DNA of 64,000 bases from Vibrio chagasii (GCA_041879415.1 CP090852.1:558001-622000), one strand, 5' to 3'. Shown: positions 26,103 through 35,412, counted from the stretch's first letter. Notes: generated from the sequence alone by a model not told the origin. Program-made: numbers and translations.

Positions 26103-28238
26103 ATGAGAATTACAACGTTAAGTTTGCTATTAAGTGCGCCTCTAGTCGCCAATGCAGCCCCATTCGATACCTGCCCGAGTAAGGCATACCTTTTTCAATC
26201 CACCCCAGTGCAAGTTTGGGGAGTGAACCTAGTGACTGGTTCAACGACCCTACTAGAAGACGATACGGGGATGAACGCTAACATCAACGGTGTTGGTTTT
26301 GATTTCGAAGACAGATACATATATGGCTATGACACCACCAACAAACGTTTGGTGCGCCTAGGCAAGGACTTCCAAGCAGAAGTTATTAACACAAGTGGAC
26401 TGCCAACTGACCACACTTTCTATGTGGGTGACGTCTACGACCATGTTTACTACCTATACCGAACTGGTAAAGGGCTTTTCACTGTTGATCTATCACCTTT
26501 AGATTCTGATCCAAATGCAACCGTAACGGTCAACAAAATCGCAGGTAGCCCAGCAACTGTGAGATTGACTGATTTCGCCTTCCATCCAAGTGATGGCTCT
26601 CTATATGGTATCGATAATAACTCTGGTGGCTTATACAGCTTCAACCCTACAACTGGTGCCGAAACCTACATCGGCGACACCGGCGAGTTGGGTACGTTCG
26701 GTGCTGGCTATTTTGATGTCAATGGCTACTACTATGTATCGCGAAATCAAGACGGTAAAATTTATCGTATCAACCTGTCTCCAGACAACGCTGCCAATAT
26801 CGCGGCAGGTATTGTTCCAGCCGTTGAATTTGTTTCGAATGGCCCAGCTTCCAACCAAAATGATGGTGCACGTTGTGCCAACGCCCCTGTTGTTGATGAA
26901 GATTCAAACATCGACTTTGGTGACGCGCCAGACAGTTACCTAACTCTACTAGCAAGTAACGGTCCTCGACATGAGCTTGATGGCATTACGTGGCTAGGTA
27001 CTGATGCGCCAGATGCTGACCTAGACGGCTACGTAACCCCGCAATCCGATGAAAGCGTCGGTATTGATGACGAATGGGTTAACGGTGGTATCGGCTTTGT
27101 TACCGGACTTGAAGCCGGATTGGACTCAAAAGTTGTGATTGAAGCTTCAACAACGGGTTACCTTTCTGCTTGGATAGACTGGAACCAAGACGGTAGTTTC
27201 GATGGTGCAAATGAACAAGTGTTTACCGATTACCTACTTGATGCAGGTGAAAATGAGTTGTTCCTAAACGTGGACATTAACGCACTGTCTGGCACGACAT
27301 GGGCACGCTTTAGATTCAGTCAGCAGACCAACTTGAGCTACTTTGGTGGTTCAACATCTGGTGAGGTGGTCGATATTCAAGTTGACGTATTGAATGATGG
27401 TGCGACAGCTCGCTACTTCCCTAGTGCTTCTGGCTACGCAACACTCGCCTACGAGGATAACTGGCCGTACAAAGCCGATTACGATATGAATGACGCAGTC
27501 CTATTCTATCGCATAACGGAAATCCTTAAAGATGGCAAAGTAGTTAAATCAACCATTGATGGACGCCTGGCTGCTGTAGGTGCTTCATACAGAAACGGCT
27601 TTGCAGTTCGACTTCCAAACCTAGATCCAAGTTTAGTGAGTAGTGGTAACTCTTACATGAAACACAACGGGGTATTCACAGACCTAGATCTTGAAGAAGG
27701 ACGTAGCGAAGCAATATTTGTCATTGCAAACGACTTAACTGAGAAAATCACTACCGCTTGTAACTTCTACCGTACCAGCAACGGATGTAAAGAAGACGAA
27801 CAGTTCTCCTTCCAAGTTGGTATTACCTTAGCTGGGGATGGTGTGAGCACTGCAAGTTGGACTGATATGCCTTATGACCCGTTCATCTTCGCAACGCCAG
27901 GGTACTACCACGGTGAAAACCTTCCTACGCATCCGGGACGTAGCTGGGAGGTACATCTACCAGACCAAGCACCAACCGAGGCCTTCGACACTGTGAACCT
28001 GTTTGACTCTGGAATCGGTGTTGATGATAGCAACCCAGCAACAGGCAAATATTTCAAAACAGCAGAAAACCACCCTTGGGCTCTCATCATCACATCAACA
28101 GAAGAGTGGGAATGGCCGCAAGAGTACGTGGATATCGTAACTGCTTACCCAGAGTTTAAGCAGTGGGCAGAATCAAGCGGTGAAAATAACCAGACTTGGT
28201 ATGCATCACCAGCAGACAACCAATGCTACGAGCCATAA
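26103..28238 (+). CDS. Secreted LruC-domain protein with DUF6923-like and GEVED-like domains
   Basis: A 711-residue exported protein (signal peptide LSLLLSAPLVANA). Residues ~25-260 resemble a DUF6923-type propeller (VWGVNLVTGSTTLL, YGIDNNSGGLYSFNPTTG). Residues ~270-430 contain GEVED-like repeats with many acidic calcium-type loops (DFGDAPDSY, DAPDADLDGY, DWNQDGSFDGANEQ). Residues ~440-710 form an LruC/DUF4842 domain (DYDMNDAVLFYRITE, then a DGRLAAVGASYRNGFAVRLP region). LruC-family proteins are known as Leptospira outer-membrane antigens and are widespread but unstudied elsewhere. The gene shares its end with the poly-Gly lipoprotein that follows. Function unknown; a surface or secreted adhesive or matrix protein is plausible. 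Confidence 0.85.
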   Translation: MRITTLSLLLSAPLVANAAPFDTCPSKAYLFQSTPVQVWGVNLVTGSTTLLEDDTGMNANINGVGFDFEDRYIYGYDTTNKRLVRLGKDFQAEVINTSGLPTDHTFYVGDVYDHVYYLYRTGKGLFTVDLSPLDSDPNATVTVNKIAGSPATVRLTDFAFHPSDGSLYGIDNNSGGLYSFNPTTGAETYIGDTGELGTFGAGYFDVNGYYYVSRNQDGKIYRINLSPDNAANIAAGIVPAVEFVSNGPASNQNDGARCANAPVVDEDSNIDFGDAPDSYLTLLASNGPRHELDGITWLGTDAPDADLDGYVTPQSDESVGIDDEWVNGGIGFVTGLEAGLDSKVVIEASTTGYLSAWIDWNQDGSFDGANEQVFTDYLLDAGENELFLNVDINALSGTTWARFRFSQQTNLSYFGGSTSGEVVDIQVDVLNDGATARYFPSASGYATLAYEDNWPYKADYDMNDAVLFYRITEILKDGKVVKSTIDGRLAAVGASYRNGFAVRLPNLDPSLVSSGNSYMKHNGVFTDLDLEEGRSEAIFVIANDLTEKITTACNFYRTSNGCKEDEQFSFQVGITLAGDGVSTASWTDMPYDPFIFATPGYYHGENLPTHPGRSWEVHLPDQAPTEAFDTVNLFDSGIGVDDSNPATGKYFKTAENHPWALIITSTEEWEWPQEYVDIVTAYPEFKQWAESSGENNQTWYASPADNQCYEP

Positions 28239-28324
28239 GGGGAGACGTCATGAGTATCAAAGATAAACACAATCGCGAACATCATAACGTTGAGTTGAGA
28301 AGCAACCTCTCTAAGGAAAATAAT

Positions 28325-28867
28325 ATGTCTGCACAAAGCTCTTGGAACATGAAGAAAACAATAACCGTAGTTTTAGCAACAGCCCCACTCCTGCTAGCAG
28401 GTTGTGGTGGGGGCGGAGGTGGCGGTGGTGGCAGCACGGCTTCTCCTTCACCGTCATCACCGGCGACGCCAGCAGCACCAGCAACGCCAGTAGCTGCAAC
28501 GCCATCACCTTCTCCCGTAGCCAGTGCAGCAGCGGTACCCACTTACACTATGAGTGATTTAGTTGTACCCGACGGTTTTGATTACAGCTCTGTAGAGCAG
28601 TTTGATATCGATATCGACATCAGTAGTATTTCAACAGACCGTTCATTTGTTACTGTGTATAGCCGTTTTAGTGCTCGTGACGACTCGACATTGAAACCAG
28701 ACTACTCAAGCAAAGTGATTGCAGGGTCATTAAACAATGGTGTATTCGCCTCTAACTTCGCGAGCCCAGTTAGCCACGATTCACTTCTCGTGGAGATTTG
28801 GTTTTACGACGGACAGCCACCTCTACAAAAAGTCGTATCGAGCAGCAACTCTCAGATCGTTTGGTAA
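28325..28867 (+). CDS. Lipoprotein with poly-glycine and Ser/Pro/Ala linker
   Basis: A ~180-residue lipoprotein. The signal peptide ends at lipobox LLAGC (Cys in LLAGCGGG), followed by nine Gly residues and a Pro/Ser/Ala-rich linker. A ~100-residue C-terminal domain follows (YTMSDLVVPDGFDYSSVEQ, DIDIDISSISTDRSFVTVYSR). Three starts are possible: 28250 (strong AAGGGGAG), 28325 (AAGGA, good spacing, used here) and 28349 (direct start of the signal peptide). The C-terminal domain is not one I can name. It begins 11-86 bases after the LruC gene stop, depending on start, so the two are one operon and the products may form a surface complex. Confidence 0.8.
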   Translation: MSAQSSWNMKKTITVVLATAPLLLAGCGGGGGGGGGSTASPSPSSPATPAAPATPVAATPSPSPVASAAAVPTYTMSDLVVPDGFDYSSVEQFDIDIDISSISTDRSFVTVYSRFSARDDSTLKPDYSSKVIAGSLNNGVFASNFASPVSHDSLLVEIWFYDGQPPLQKVVSSSNSQIVW

Positions 28868-28896
28868 TGAAAGTTTAGCTTCGAATATCTACAACC

Positions 28897-28924
28897 AAAA
28901 GTGAGCAGCAATGCTCACTTTTTT
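28897..28924 (+). terminator. Intrinsic terminator of the LruC-lipoprotein operon
   Basis: AAAAGTGAGCA and TGCTCACTTTT form a perfect stem around a short loop, followed by a T-run. Confidence 0.9.
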
Positions 28925-29028
28925 GATCGCTCCAAACCAATAATAATGAAAATTATCTGATTAGAGTTCATTCACTTTACTTCGAATCTAACTTATATTT
29001 TCAAGATAACCTTCAAAGACTTACTCTC

Positions 29029-29343
29029 ATGAAACAGTTAAAAATAGGTCTAGTTATCTTAATGTGCGGTGTAGGCGTATTAGTTGCCCTTACCCATTTT
29101 CCCCTGACGTCACAGACGGGGCAACGTATTGAAGCCAAAGTGATTTCTAATACACTCACTCAGTCATTAGATGGACACAGACGTTATCTTACTGTTCAAA
29201 CTCAAGACAACAGTGTATTTCGCGTATCCATTGCACCGACCACAGACTGCCCTATTGATTCTGTAGTCTCGCTTGATACATTAAGTAACCAAATTACCGG
29301 ACAAAGCAGCTATCAGTTTATCCACTGTAGAGCCGCACCTTAG
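29029..29343 (+). CDS. Small exported or membrane-anchored hypothetical protein
   Basis: 104 residues. An N-terminal hydrophobic segment (IGLVILMCGVGVLVALTHF) is followed by a ~75-residue beta-like domain. That domain carries two Cys (PTDCPIDS ... FIHCRAAP) that could form a disulfide in the periplasm. I recognise no family. It lies 42 bases before the rhodanese gene on the same strand, so they are probably co-transcribed; its role is unknown. Confidence 0.65.
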   Translation: MKQLKIGLVILMCGVGVLVALTHFPLTSQTGQRIEAKVISNTLTQSLDGHRRYLTVQTQDNSVFRVSIAPTTDCPIDSVVSLDTLSNQITGQSSYQFIHCRAAP

Positions 29344-29384
29344 CCGCAGATATAACAACAGCTATAGCTATAACTACAACAAGA

Positions 29385-30248
29385 ATGGATACAGTAAGAA
29401 TGAATCAGCCACTCATTTCACCAGAACAACTTCAACAACGTTTGTTAGAGCAAGACAACATCATCATCCTAGACGCCAGCATTGAATTTCAAATTCCAAG
29501 TGAGTCTGAAAAGATCAAAGGGCAAATGATTCCTGGAGCAATTCGTTTCGACTACGACAAAGACTTCAGCAACAAACATACCCTACTTCCTCACATGTTC
29601 CCTTCCGAAAAACACTTCAACACTCGTGCGCGTGAAATCGGTATCAACCAAGACAGCACGATTGTTGTATACGACAACTCGGGGACTTTCGCTTCGCCTC
29701 GCGCTTGGTGGATGTTTATGGCGATGGGACATCAGGATGTTTACATCTTAGATGGCGGCTTGCCTGCATGGATTGATGCGGGTTACGCAACAGACACATC
29801 GTACAGAGCTGAAGTAACACCAGGCAATTTCGAAGGCAACATTCAAGACAACTACTTTGTGGATGCCAAGCAAGTCCTAAGCTATTCAGAGAGCAAGAGT
29901 GCCAATATTCTGGATGCACGCTCTCAAGCTCGTTTTGATTCAGAAGTGCCTGAACCAAGAGCTGGATTACGCAGCGGGCATATTCCAAACTCAGTTTGTC
30001 TACCATTCGCACAAGTGCTGAACAACGGTAAGTTGAAACCACAGAGCGAGCTTGTAGAAATCTTTTCTACGTTGGACTTAACGCCAACTCAACCGATGTT
30101 CTTTAGCTGTGGTTCAGGTGTGACTGCCTGCATCATTTTATTAGCCGCAAAATTAGCGGGATACTCGGGTGAAATGGGAGTTTACGATGGCTCATGGACA
30201 GAATGGGGCGCTAACGAAAGCCTGCCTATCGCCGTAACAAACCAGTAA
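29385..30248 (+). CDS. sseA: Two-domain rhodanese / 3-mercaptopyruvate sulfurtransferase
   Basis: A 287-residue tandem-rhodanese protein. The inactive N-terminal domain (VVYDNSGTFASPRAWWMFMAMG) precedes a catalytic C-terminal domain with active-site C242 in CGSGVTACI. CGSGVT is the loop typical of mercaptopyruvate sulfurtransferases, which move sulfur from 3-mercaptopyruvate to a thiol or cyanide acceptor. The linker and length fit SseA. A second Met at residue 6 (29400) could also be the start; neither has a strong ribosome site. Confidence 0.88.
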   Translation: MDTVRMNQPLISPEQLQQRLLEQDNIIILDASIEFQIPSESEKIKGQMIPGAIRFDYDKDFSNKHTLLPHMFPSEKHFNTRAREIGINQDSTIVVYDNSGTFASPRAWWMFMAMGHQDVYILDGGLPAWIDAGYATDTSYRAEVTPGNFEGNIQDNYFVDAKQVLSYSESKSANILDARSQARFDSEVPEPRAGLRSGHIPNSVCLPFAQVLNNGKLKPQSELVEIFSTLDLTPTQPMFFSCGSGVTACIILLAAKLAGYSGEMGVYDGSWTEWGANESLPIAVTNQ

Positions 30249-30296
30249 TTCAACTTCGCTTACTGCCACTATTAGAATATACTCCGCATGCATAAT

Positions 30297-30329
30297 GAGC
30301 TTACTCCTAACATGGGTAAGCTCTTTGTT
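30297..30329 (+). terminator. Probable terminator of the sseA transcript
   Basis: GAGCTTAC and GTAAGCTC pair around an 11-base loop, followed by TTTGTTATTAT. The rest of the 328-base gap before the next gene is AT-rich and shows no other gene. Confidence 0.6.
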
Positions 30330-30576
30330 ATTATATCGTAACGGCTCTCGGCTAAACTCCCAGCAATGAACCAACAATAAACTTCAATTAATCAAGCACT
30401 AACCATTATTGTTGATATGAATGTTAATTTTTTACTCAAGAATCCCGATACATAGTCGTTACACTATTTAATCATTAGTCATTATCGATGTGTCTTACAA
30501 ACTTAATACATCATATTGACGCTCAATAGTTTGTCTCGTGCACTCTGTTCAAAGTCGTAACTAAAAAAGGCATTCC

Positions 30577-32877
30577 ATGGCTCTATTTAAGAAAAATATC
30601 TGGTCGCTGTACGCTCTTGTCGTACTGCTCACCTTGATACTTTTCACTGTGCTAGGTGTAACAAAATGGCAAGCAAATAGAGAAGACTTCATTGAGCAGC
30701 AGCATATTCAAGTGGAGCTGTTTTCTAGCTCGGTCAGTTCATTACTCACAAGCCAAGAGGCACTCTTAGAAGTCGTTGGACACCAATTGGCCCAACAGTC
30801 TGACTTCACTCGTACCGCCGCAATTCAAATTCGTCCCATATTGGATAAGCTGCTTGAGACTCATCCAGCGATTGCTGCATTTGGTCTGCTTAACACAGAG
30901 GGTGACTACCTGTCTGTTAGCTCAAATCTTAAACTGGCAGACCAAGACAACTTGCTTGAGCTTCCACAAACTCGAGACTCCTTTCTAGAAGCGCTTTCAA
31001 GTGACAAGATGGTTTTAGGACGTACCTATTTTCAAAAATCTCTAGATAGCCTAGTCATCCCATTAAGAAAATCTATTTCAGTGGATGGAAAAACCATTGA
31101 TGCCGTGATGACTGCCGGGCTGCGGTTAGATAGCACCATAGTATTTGAAAACAACGCACATGCTGGAAGTTTCAATACACTCACCTTGCTCAGACAAGAC
31201 CACTACCGTCAGTTCTTTTCTAGTGACATCGAGTCTCTTGATGCTTACTTAAAACCAGTAGACAGTGACCTGCTACAGCGCGTGAGCACTAACTTTTCAG
31301 AGCAAATCAGTGCTACTGTGCAAGAAGCCAAAACGGGAAAAGAGACCTACTCATTTTTTGTCAGTGATAATAAATTCCACTCTCTACTGAGCGCTAAGTA
31401 CCTACCAGATTATAAGCTTTGGGTCGTTGGTCGCACCGACCTTGCCCACGTCGATACCGTCTTTATCGAAGAATTTGGCATTCTTTTCATTATTTTTATT
31501 TTGCTCCAGTGTGGGTTCTACATTTTGGTTAAGTCTATCGCCAAAAATGAGCAGCGTACTCGTAGTCAACTGATCTACCAAGCGAATCACGACCCTCTCA
31601 CTACCCTGCCAAACCGTTTATACATGCGTAAGAACATCGATAAATGGGTGGCAAGTGAGTCCGAGCAATTCTCACTACTGTTCATCGATATCGATAACTT
31701 TAAATGCGTCAACGACACACACGGACATGATTTTGGTGACAAGGTTCTTAAACAAATAGCGTTGCGTTTAATGCGATTCCGCTCTCGATTGAGCCTATTG
31801 GTACGTGAATCAAGCGATGAGTTTCTGTTTTTAACTCCAATAACCAGTGAGTCTGAAATTAAACGACTCGCAGAGCGTATCATTGAGGTGCTTTCTCAAC
31901 CCTATGAAGTGCAAAACTCTCAGTTCCTATTAGGCTGTAGCATCGGCATTGCACGTTTCCCTGAGCATGGTAAAGATCTTGATAGCCTGCTGCGCTCTGC
32001 CGATATCTCAATGTACAAAGCCAAACAGCAGCAAAACTCATACAGCATTTTCACTACGGCAATGCAAGACGCTCACCTCTACAAGATGAAAGTCGAACAG
32101 AGGTTGCGGATCGCTATCGAGAAGCAAACACTATTCATGGCTTTCCAACCTTTAGTACGGACAGATGAGAGTATTGACGGTGTTGAGGCTCTTGTGCGCT
32201 GGGTTGATGACGAGCTAGGTTTTGTTCCACCCGATGTGTTTATCCCCGTAGCGGAGAGCACTGGCTTGATGCATAAACTCGGCACGTTCATTATCGAGTC
32301 CAGTATTATGCAAATCGCTCATTTGCATAGAACTACCGAGCAAGAGATCGGGTTATCGATCAACATCTCGGTGCGCCAGTTCTCGCATAAATCGTTCTCT
32401 GAACACCTGTTAGCAACACTTGAGAAATACCAGTTTTCACCAAGCTGTTTGACGCTAGAGATCACTGAAAGCTTGTTCATTGAAGATGTCACCTTAGTGA
32501 AACCAATTTTCGAAGGCCTCAAAGAGAACCACATTAAGATCTCTCTGGATGATTTCGGTACCGGCTATTCATCATTGAGTATGTTGAAAGCACTACCTAT
32601 CGACGAGCTTAAAATCGATAAAAGCTTCATTGAGAACATAGCAGTAGACCAGCAATCGCTCACCATGGTGCAAAACATCATTGCTATCGGTAAGAACTTC
32701 GGAATGGTGGTATTAGCGGAAGGTGTAGAATCAAGCGAACACTTTGCAATCTTAAAGGCTTGTGGCTGTGATTTGATGCAAGGCTACTACTTCTCACGCC
32801 CTATCCCATACGAAGAGCTGTGCGAATATCTCGCTCCCACAAAATCGGATCAGAAACAACTCGAGCCATTGGTTTAG
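30577..32877 (+). CDS. Membrane c-di-GMP phosphodiesterase: sensor domain, degenerate GGDEF, EAL
   Basis: 766 residues. A transmembrane helix (~12-30), a periplasmic dCache-like sensor (~35-300), a second helix (~308-328), GGDEF (~345-490) and EAL (~510-760). The GGDEF signature is replaced by SSDEF (residues 412-416), so diguanylate cyclase activity is unlikely; the domain may bind GTP as an allosteric switch. The EAL domain keeps E537-A538-L539, the metal-binding NISVRQF, LEITES, DDFGTGYSS, LKIDKSFI and the VLAEGVES catalytic Glu. It should therefore hydrolyse c-di-GMP, lowering biofilm and promoting motility. AAGG lies before the ATG. It stands alone between terminators. Confidence 0.92.
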   Translation: MALFKKNIWSLYALVVLLTLILFTVLGVTKWQANREDFIEQQHIQVELFSSSVSSLLTSQEALLEVVGHQLAQQSDFTRTAAIQIRPILDKLLETHPAIAAFGLLNTEGDYLSVSSNLKLADQDNLLELPQTRDSFLEALSSDKMVLGRTYFQKSLDSLVIPLRKSISVDGKTIDAVMTAGLRLDSTIVFENNAHAGSFNTLTLLRQDHYRQFFSSDIESLDAYLKPVDSDLLQRVSTNFSEQISATVQEAKTGKETYSFFVSDNKFHSLLSAKYLPDYKLWVVGRTDLAHVDTVFIEEFGILFIIFILLQCGFYILVKSIAKNEQRTRSQLIYQANHDPLTTLPNRLYMRKNIDKWVASESEQFSLLFIDIDNFKCVNDTHGHDFGDKVLKQIALRLMRFRSRLSLLVRESSDEFLFLTPITSESEIKRLAERIIEVLSQPYEVQNSQFLLGCSIGIARFPEHGKDLDSLLRSADISMYKAKQQQNSYSIFTTAMQDAHLYKMKVEQRLRIAIEKQTLFMAFQPLVRTDESIDGVEALVRWVDDELGFVPPDVFIPVAESTGLMHKLGTFIIESSIMQIAHLHRTTEQEIGLSINISVRQFSHKSFSEHLLATLEKYQFSPSCLTLEITESLFIEDVTLVKPIFEGLKENHIKISLDDFGTGYSSLSMLKALPIDELKIDKSFIENIAVDQQSLTMVQNIIAIGKNFGMVVLAEGVESSEHFAILKACGCDLMQGYYFSRPIPYEELCEYLAPTKSDQKQLEPLV

Positions 32878-32908
32878 TGGTGTAATGATTCCAAGATTTA
32901 ACAAGACG

Positions 32909-32938
32909 AAAAAGGGAGCCAATATTGGCTCCCTTTTG
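32909..32938. terminator. Bidirectional terminator after the EAL gene and SorC gene
   Basis: AAAAGGGAGCCAA and TTGGCTCCCTTTT are near-perfect complements with a 2-4-base loop and A/T runs on both sides. It lies between convergent genes. Confidence 0.88.
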
Positions 32939-32957
32939 TTTTGACGACAGACTGGTT

Positions 32958-33962
32958 CTAACGGCTTTCACTTAACTCAGCATGCTTCATCTGCTCATCT
33001 AAGTTCAGCACGGTTAGTGCATTACTTACGCTCGTTGCTATCACATCAACCACGCCGGTTCTTAATGCACCTAACAACGCGAGAGGTTTACTGTTCTCGG
33101 CAGCAATGGCAATCACCTCTGCGATTGGGCGAAACTCTTCTAAACCCAAACCGATCACTCGGTCACTCATTACTGTGTTTGCTGCTTTACCGTGTACGTC
33201 GAAGAAGTCATAACCTGCGAAGTCACCTACCACACCTTGTAGTAACCGAGATTGAACCACCTCACCCGCGGTAAACCAACCTAGGTCAACCATGTAGCTG
33301 TTTTCACTCATGTCACCGATACCCACTAATGCTACATCCGCCTTTCGAGCGAGATCGAGTGTTTGCTTAACTGTGCTGTTTTCCATAAAGGCAGTTTTTT
33401 GAGCTTTATTCTCGGCATAAGCCGGGGCATACAAAGTCTCAGACGAACCACCGTACTTTTTCGCCAGCTGTCGACAGATGTGGTCGGCATTAAACATACC
33501 GCCCCTTGGGTGAATACCGCCGATACCACACACGAACTTACAATCACGTGGGGTAATTACCCCTGTGTGGTGAGCAACAGAAGATACGTTACGACCTTGA
33601 CCGACAGTTACGACCATGCCGTTTTTTAATGTACTGGTTAGATAGTTAGACACTAAGCCGGCAACTTGAAGACGTTGCTGTTCTTCATTCGGTTGATCCA
33701 GAGCGACAAGAGCACGCTTAACACCAAAGCGTTCAATTAAACGTTGCTCGATCTTGGCGCTGAATACAGGGTGGTATTTAACCGTTATCTCAACAATACC
33801 TTCATCACGGGCTTGCTTGAGCATACGACCAACCTTTGCACGAGAGATAGAGAACTTTTTCGAGATCTCTTCTTGGGTGGCACCGTCCTGATAATAAGCA
33901 ACCGCGACTTCAGTCAGGAGATCAGTGTTTTCTTCGGAAACATCTTGGATATTCTTACTCAT
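32958..33962 (-). CDS. SorC/DeoR-type sugar-binding transcriptional regulator
   Basis: 334 residues. The N-terminal helix-turn-helix (~20-60: YYQDGATQEEISKKFSISRAKVGRMLKQARDEGIVEI) is of the SorC type. The C-terminal part is an NagB-like sugar-phosphate-binding domain (~75-330) with LVGIGDMSENS, FDVHGKAANTVMSDRVIGLGLEEFR and VIAIAAENSKPLALLGALRTGVVDVIATS. It is encoded divergently from talB-tkt across a ~460-base gap holding repeated AAATGTTC motifs, so regulation of pentose-phosphate genes in response to a sugar phosphate is the natural proposal. Confidence 0.93.
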   Translation of the reverse strand: MSKNIQDVSEENTDLLTEVAVAYYQDGATQEEISKKFSISRAKVGRMLKQARDEGIVEITVKYHPVFSAKIEQRLIERFGVKRALVALDQPNEEQQRLQVAGLVSNYLTSTLKNGMVVTVGQGRNVSSVAHHTGVITPRDCKFVCGIGGIHPRGGMFNADHICRQLAKKYGGSSETLYAPAYAENKAQKTAFMENSTVKQTLDLARKADVALVGIGDMSENSYMVDLGWFTAGEVVQSRLLQGVVGDFAGYDFFDVHGKAANTVMSDRVIGLGLEEFRPIAEVIAIAAENSKPLALLGALRTGVVDVIATSVSNALTVLNLDEQMKHAELSESR

Positions 33963-34005
33963 ATACCACTCAACCTATATTTAACAATTATTTTACCTGC
34001 TTGAA

Positions 34006-34290
34006 GAACAAATGTTCGATGACTAAGCAAATGATACACAAGTTTACACCTTGAACATATGTAACAACAAGGAACATTTGTTCAAGGTGTTAGCCATGGT
34101 TTTATTGTTGATTAATTCACCTTACTCAGCGCATTAAACGTTTGCTTGTATCGCCCATGATTACTAGAGCGAAATATATTTGACTGAAGTCACCATACCG
34201 CACTATTTGTCGTTGACTTTGGTGCTAGATCGGATAAATATGGCTACATCATTTACTCATCGAGCGATCAAATGTTCTGTGCAAATGTTC
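34006..34290. promoter_or_regulatory. Operator-like cluster between the SorC gene and talB
   Basis: GAACAAATGTTC lies at 34006-34017 and GAACATTTGTTC at 34072-34083. CAAATGTTC occurs at 34269-34277 and again at 34282-34290, 13 bases apart. A perfect 12-bp inverted repeat, ACACCTTGAACA (34046-34057) and TGTTCAAGGTGT (34079-34090), encloses one of them. The arrangement, proximal to both promoters, is as expected for operators of the adjacent regulator. Confidence 0.6.
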
Positions 34291-34420
34291 GTTCGAAGAA
34301 AAATTTAAATTAATGTAAGTTTGGCTCACTGGAAACTCCACTGAGAACTTCATTAGTTAGCTTGCAAATGCCCACATCTCTCTTCTCACGAGATGTAATG
34401 CGATAGATAGGATGATCAAA

Positions 34421-35371
34421 ATGAGCAACAAATTAGAGCAACTTCGTAAACTAACGACAGTAGTAGCAGACACTGGTGAAATCGATGCAATCAAAAAGTA
34501 CCAGCCAGAAGATGCAACAACTAACCCTTCTCTGATTCTTAAAGCGGCTCAAATCGAAGAGTATGCGCCACTTATCGATGCTTCAATCGAATACGCTAAA
34601 GCACAAAGCGCTGATAAAGCACAACAAGTACAAGACACTTGTGACATGCTTGCAGTAAACATCGGTAAAGAAATCCTGAAAACAATCCCAGGCCGTATCT
34701 CTACAGAAGTTGATGCTCGTCTTTCTTACGACACTGAAGGCAGCGTAGCTAAAGCTCGTCAGCTAGTAAAAATGTACAACGATGCTGGCATCACTAACGA
34801 TCGCATCCTAATCAAACTGGCTTCTACTTGGGAAGGTATCCGTGCTGCCGAAATCCTAGAGAAAGAAGGCATCAACTGTAACCTAACGCTTCTATTCTCT
34901 TTCGCACAAGCTCGTGCATGTGCTGAAGCTGGCGTATTCCTAATCTCTCCATTCGTTGGTCGTATCATGGACTGGTACAAAGCGAAAGAAGGTCGCGACT
35001 TCGAAGCATCTGAAGATCCAGGCGTAATCTCAGTAACTGACATCTACAACTACTACAAAGAGCACGGCTACAACACAGTTGTTATGGGCGCAAGCTTCCG
35101 TAACATCGGCGAGATCCTAGAACTTGCTGGTTGTGACCGTCTAACTATCGCTCCTGCGCTTCTAGCTGAACTAGAAGCTGCTGAAGGTGAAGTTGTAGAG
35201 AAGCTAGTTGACTCTAAAGGCTCTAAAGAGCGCCCTGCTCCAATGACTCACGCTGAGTTCCTATGGGAGCACAACCTAGACGCAATGGCAGTTGAGAAAG
35301 TTGCAGAAGGTATCCGCAACTTCGCAGTTGACCAAGGCAAACTAGAAGACATGATCGCAGCTAAGCTGTAA
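34421..35371 (+). CDS. talB: Transaldolase
   Basis: A 316-residue (E. coli-size) transaldolase that interconverts sedoheptulose-7-P plus GAP with F6P plus E4P in the non-oxidative pentose-phosphate branch. It has YQPEDATTNPSLILKAAQ, the LSYDTEGS region, Schiff-base K132 in RILIKLASTWEGIRA, and LLFSFAQARACAEAGVFLISPFVGRI. A Met three codons upstream (34412) is also open, but the ATG at 34421 has AGGA at the right distance and the conserved MSNKLEQLRKLTTVV start. tkt follows behind a hairpin. Codon bias is strong, indicating high expression. Confidence 0.97.
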   Translation: MSNKLEQLRKLTTVVADTGEIDAIKKYQPEDATTNPSLILKAAQIEEYAPLIDASIEYAKAQSADKAQQVQDTCDMLAVNIGKEILKTIPGRISTEVDARLSYDTEGSVAKARQLVKMYNDAGITNDRILIKLASTWEGIRAAEILEKEGINCNLTLLFSFAQARACAEAGVFLISPFVGRIMDWYKAKEGRDFEASEDPGVISVTDIYNYYKEHGYNTVVMGASFRNIGEILELAGCDRLTIAPALLAELEAAEGEVVEKLVDSKGSKERPAPMTHAEFLWEHNLDAMAVEKVAEGIRNFAVDQGKLEDMIAAKL

Positions 35372-35386
35372 TCACACAGAATTAAA

Positions 35387-35412
35387 AAAGGGGAACGTTT
35401 GCGTTCCCCTTT
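35387..35412 (+). terminator. Terminator hairpin between talB and tkt
   Basis: AAAGGGGAACG and CGTTCCCCTTT are exact complements with a four-base loop. The following T-run is short, so read-through into tkt is possible; talB would be the more abundant product. Confidence 0.8.

Noticed and set aside
28403..28429. Poly-Gly coding run as a possible phase-variable slippage site
   Set aside because: The run is built from mixed GGN codons; the longest single-base run is only about five G, so slippage is not well supported.
28282..28542. Minus-strand ORF of 86 codons over the poly-Gly lipoprotein
   Set aside because: It arises from the reverse of the Gly/Ala/Pro-coding tract (poly-Pro reading) and has no ribosome site; the plus frame has a lipobox and terminator.
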